From the NCBI GenBank assembly GCA_035048815.1, contig JAUCBN010000017.1, positions 9,730,936 through 9,794,935 on the forward strand: a DNA stretch of 64,000 bases, written 5' to 3'. The notes under the pieces were generated by a model, which was not told the DNA's origin, searched no databases, and saw only the letters and a list, made by a program, of their open reading frames with translations. This DNA is from Abelmoschus esculentus. Taxonomy: Eukaryota; Streptophyta; Magnoliopsida; Malvales; Malvaceae. The position numbers and the translations under genes were made by a program. Every line of letters begins with the position of its first letter. Position 1 is the first letter of the stretch. Below, one piece after another: positions 60,557 through 64,000 of the stretch.

Positions 60557-62047
60557 GCATGTTAGTTTTCTTATGTTTATGAGTTCATTTAGTGTGTGGA
60601 TTAATTAATTAAACTAGATCATTCATTGTAACTAGTTTCATTAATTAAACTAGCTCATTAAATATGTTTCATGCATTTACTTTTATTTCATTGAATAAAC
60701 TTGTTATCTAATGGTTGCTTATATTTTCATCTAGGGTATTCATTTGGGATCAAATGGCTGATCATTTTCTACAACAATAACAATTCATTTACTACCAATT
60801 AAAGATACTTGAAGACAACATGGTAGCTGATCAGTTTCAAGACATTCAAGGGAGATTTACACACCACTTAAAGGCTTTTAGTTTCAACAAGAAAATAATG
60901 CATTGAAGAGCTCCTAAATACACCACTTAAAGAGGCACTTAAAGACTACTTAAGAGCTACTTAATCCTTCATAAAGCTTATCAGTTTTAACAGAGAAGAC
61001 ATGCAATGAAAGCCTTCATTATCAGCTCTTAAGGGAGAGTAAAGGCAAGAATTAAAGCAACACTTAAGGAGGGAGTTCAAGGAATATCAGTCAACTTGTT
61101 CGGCATTTTTGGATTGGATACGAGCATATTTGAGTCTTGAGGTCTGCTTCAAACTTATTCCTCTATTTCTTAGATTTCCAACGCACTTTGAATCAACTCA
61201 ATCCGATATCAGGAGCTTAAGATATGATTAAATTAGTGAAGACAGTGCATGCTGGAAATTCAGTACGGGAATAGTCACAAGATGCTTGTTCAACAAATTC
61301 AAGATGCCATTCAATTGCTGAATTCAATGCTTTATCAACAGCCTATTAAAGGAGGATGAATGACAACTTAATCAAGTTCATTAGCCCAAGAGTTTCTCCA
61401 TGTGGATGATACGTATGTCTACATTCATCTTACGAATGTCCACATTCATCCTTGTTAGATCAAACCTTTCTGGTTGTCAATTGGAGATATGATAACCTAC
61501 AAATTAATAGGCCTTTAACACCAGAATAATGAGTCTTTAATCTTTGCCTAGGCTAATCAATTTGTTGTTGTCTTACACCTATAAATAGGCACTCATTTCA
61601 TTGTAAAAGGAACAACGTTTGGCATATATTAAACTTTGAGCGTGTTCTCTTCTATAGTTCTTTTTGAACTTTATCGGCTTGCAAGATTATTCTTGTGGCA
61701 TTAATCCCTTTTCATTTTTTTTATATTGTTGTTTCCTAGTTCATATAACTAGAGGTCACAATCCATTAGCCTTTCACCCAAGTCACGGTTTAAAAACTCT
61801 TAAGGAATGGGTCTTCACTTTTTAGTGTTGGTTCCTCCTTTGTTTACACCGCACCATCAATTACATTTCATCTTTTCATTTCCATCACCCATACATCCAT
61901 ATTTTCCATACTTCATCCTTAACACAGCAATCAACTTATCATAATTCCATTGTCGTATCATCTTGTAATCATATCAATTACTTACTAGAATCACGATAGG
62001 GCAATCACATATACAAATTCGGATATTCCGCAACCGGATTCATATCA
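60557..62047 (+). repeat. CRM LTR, 3' ~1.5 kb, of the rearranged derivative
   Basis: Matches 13946-15367, including TATA box CTATAAATAGG at about 61579-61589, and ends with TTCATATCA at 62047. It includes a segment (about 60758-60835) that is absent from both LTRs of the complete element, so it comes from a different family member. Confidence 0.88.
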
Positions 62048-62654
62048 GGGCTGGTTTTGGCCTTGTCGTCAGGGATCTTTAGATCTAAAAACTTTATCAA
62101 TATTTGGTATTTCATATCAATTGAACATCAAGCTTTTTATTCTATAACTAGCTATTATCTTGTTCACCACAATAAGTCTTCTATTCTATTTACAATTAGG
62201 ACTCCTCTTTACTCTCAACTTAATCCTTTTATACTACACGTGCTAGGTATCCTATTAAACACAGCTCATTGTGTATCTTCTCAATCCCTTGAACTCTACC
62301 AAATCGAAGATTGACATATATATTTTCAACCCTTGGATAGGGGTCTATCTAACACCTTTTATGGTGTATTCTTATCAAACAAGTCTACATGTTATTTTAA
62401 ATTCTTTCTCTTCATGAGAAGTTTAGATGATATGGTGTTATGCTACTTTCTTGAACCTAATCCATCAGAACGAAGTATGCATGAGTTTGATTTTTCTACT
62501 TTAACTCAATTTTATACAAAGACTCCATCATATGATGAGGGATATAGTTCTAAATGTCCCCGCCTCCATCTAAATCTTCATTTAAGAAAGCTAGGATGAG
62601 TAGCGGAAAAAACTCTCCGGTGGAGGTTGACGATGATCAACCACGCCGAGGGAA
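62048..62654 (+). mobile_element. LINE segment between CRM insertion and ORF2
   Basis: AT-rich, no supported gene. It carries the fourth copy of the two-hairpin module (62328-62377: CCCTTGGATAGGG then AACACCTTTTATGGTGT). This ties it to the sequence left of the insertion. Confidence 0.6.
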
Positions 62655-64000
62655 ATGAAAATATTATGCTGGAACTGTCAGGGTCTTGGCAATGCCCAGA
62701 CAATTCATGCATTACAACGTGTTGTCCACAAGCATGATGCCGATCTTTTATTTCTTTGCGAAACTAGATTAAATAGACACAATCTTGATCGCATTAAGAT
62801 TAAGCTAGGAATGCAAGGTTGTATATCTGTTGAATCCAGCCCCACTTGTACGGGGCTTGCTATATTTGGAATAATAAGACTACTATTGATTTACTTTCTT
62901 ACTCGGATCGTCATATTGATGTTATTATATATTTTGGCCAATTGCAATTCCATTTTTCTAGTGTACATGGTTTTCCTGAAACGGCAAACAAACATAAAAC
63001 TTGGCAACTAGTGGACACATTACAATCAACTTTTTCTCTTCCATGGCTCTTAGGGGGAGACTTTAGTGAAATCCTACACGATAATTAAAACCAAGGTGGT
63101 ATCCGTCGGGGATGATCACAAATTAATAATTTCAGAGATTGTCATATGAGACATAATCTCTTCTATTGTAAACCAAAATCTGGATGTTTCACTTGGACTA
63201 GATCTGGACCTAATACCGAAACCATTATGGAAAGAATCGATGGGTTCCTTGTTAAATCCTCTTGGTTTAATGTCTTTCCTAGCTTCTAAGCTACGTCATT
63301 CTTTCAAGCCCGATCTGATCACTGCCCCATCTTAATGGACACTAGGCCCTCCCATGCAATCAGAACGAAAGCTTCTAGGAACCTCTTCCGCTATGAGAAT
63401 TGTTGGGCTGATAACCCGGAAGTCTCTTCTCAGACTAAAGAGATTTGGTCTAACCCATCCAGCACGACCATTGTTAAACTTCATGAAATTGGGCATTTTC
63501 TAGAATCTTGGCAAACAAACAAACGTATCAAGTCATATGAACGTATTAACGAGTTAACTGACTTTATAAATATGTGCCTCAAGCGACAACTTTCAGATGC
63601 TAATATCAATAATTTTATATCTGCCAAAAGTGATCGTGATAGCCTGTTTAATGCGAAAGAAATCTATTGGGCACAACGCGCCCGCACCACCTGGCTAGAA
63701 CATGGTGACAAAAATACTTCCTTTTTCCATGCAAGAGAAAACAATCGCCGACGAAAAAACCATATTACTGGGCTTTTCAACAATGAGAACATTTGGCAAA
63801 CGCACACGAAAGATATCATGGCTACTGCCATTGATTACTTCCAGACTCTCTTCTCATCCTCCTCTCCTACTATTGCATCTTCCATTTTGGATAACATTCC
63901 AAATATTATTACTGAGACCATGAACAATGACCTTAATAAGGAATTCACAGTAGAAGAAATTACCACTTCTTTTCGCGATATTGATCCGAGGAAAGCCTCG
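62655..64000 (+). pseudogene. LINE (L1-type) ORF2: endonuclease and start of RT region, runs off the window
   Basis: The start at 62655 (MKILCWNCQGLG) is the classic N-terminus of the plant LINE apurinic/apyrimidinic-type endonuclease that nicks target DNA. Further motifs are LFLCETRL (about residue 32), PWLLGGDFSEI (near 63040), GCFTWTRSG and ARSDHCPIL (near 63310), i.e. the Asn, Glu, Asp and Ser-Asp-His positions of the family. After the endonuclease the linker WLEHGDKNTSFFHA, typical of plant LINEs before reverse transcriptase, lies at about 63692-63733. A frameshift lies near 62850-62870. Premature stops are TAA 63086-63088, TGA 63113-63115 and TAA 63287-63289; from there the frame is open to the window end. 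The reverse transcriptase itself would lie beyond 64000. Confidence 0.9.

Larger units (their letters stand above)
58879..62047 (+). mobile_element. Rearranged CRM derivative (inverted gag, deleted pol, 3' LTR part)
   Basis: Order on the plus strand: 21 bp of the CRM zinc-knuckle region in plus orientation (58879-58899); inverted gag plus leader (58900-60156, minus strand); the gag end and protease in plus orientation (60157-60556); then the last ~1.5 kb of the LTR (60557-62047), ending with the proper CATATCA terminus. Reverse transcriptase, RNase H, integrase and the 5' LTR are missing. It splits the LINE; no target duplication is visible at its ends. Confidence 0.87.

Noticed and set aside
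62048..62599. Separate small genes between the CRM fragment and LINE ORF2
   Set aside because: No domain, AT-rich, and the stretch shares the two-hairpin module with the LINE sequence left of the insertion.

Overview
This is plant nuclear heterochromatin with no ordinary host gene that I can recognise. The retroelement types point to a flowering plant, probably a dicot: a Ty3/gypsy chromovirus-type element primed by initiator tRNA-Met, an Athila-type element with the plant-specific 'plant transposon protein' domain, and a plant L1-type LINE. The species cannot be named from the sequence.

The main component is a short-period satellite that fills about 28.7 kb (roughly 45%) of the window in eight blocks: 578-6503, 15368-16986, 19619-20463, 22165-22562, 30742-35219, 36746-44433, 45860-51392 and 52294-54549. 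The monomer is 33 bp with the shared core CTCAAAGAGAGGG. Three monomer variants (A, B, C) alternate to give a 99-bp higher-order unit, always on the same strand. Because 33 is a multiple of three, the array yields many long but spurious open frames of 11-residue repeats. A second, AT-rich satellite of about 170 bp occurs at 21029-22164 and 56152-56609.

Retroelements interrupt the satellite. (1) A complete CRM-like chromovirus lies at 6504-15367 with 5-bp target duplication CATAG; its gag-pol is broken and its reading frame runs into the 3' LTR. (2) A complete Athila-related element without reverse transcriptase or integrase lies at 22563-30741 with target duplication ACATG. (3) A solo LTR of a third family ('X') lies at 35220-36745 with target duplication CATGC, and further X copies or fragments lie at 1-577, 19428-19618, 44434-45859 and 54550-56151. 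(4) CRM LTR fragments lie at 20464-21028 and 51393-52276. (5) From 56610 to the window end there is an L1-type LINE, interrupted by an inverted and deleted CRM derivative (58879-62047). An unassigned AT-rich insertion fills 16987-19427.

The parts do not form a pathway; they record the history of one heterochromatic locus. The satellite spread by duplication of blocks (33, 66 and 132 bp, and 1.2-2.2 kb), retroelements inserted, and most then decayed. The two complete elements and the best X copies inserted at nearly the same point of the 33-bp monomer. CRM-like elements and a 170-bp satellite fit a centromeric or pericentromeric position, but that is inference. No tRNA, rRNA or CRISPR was found.
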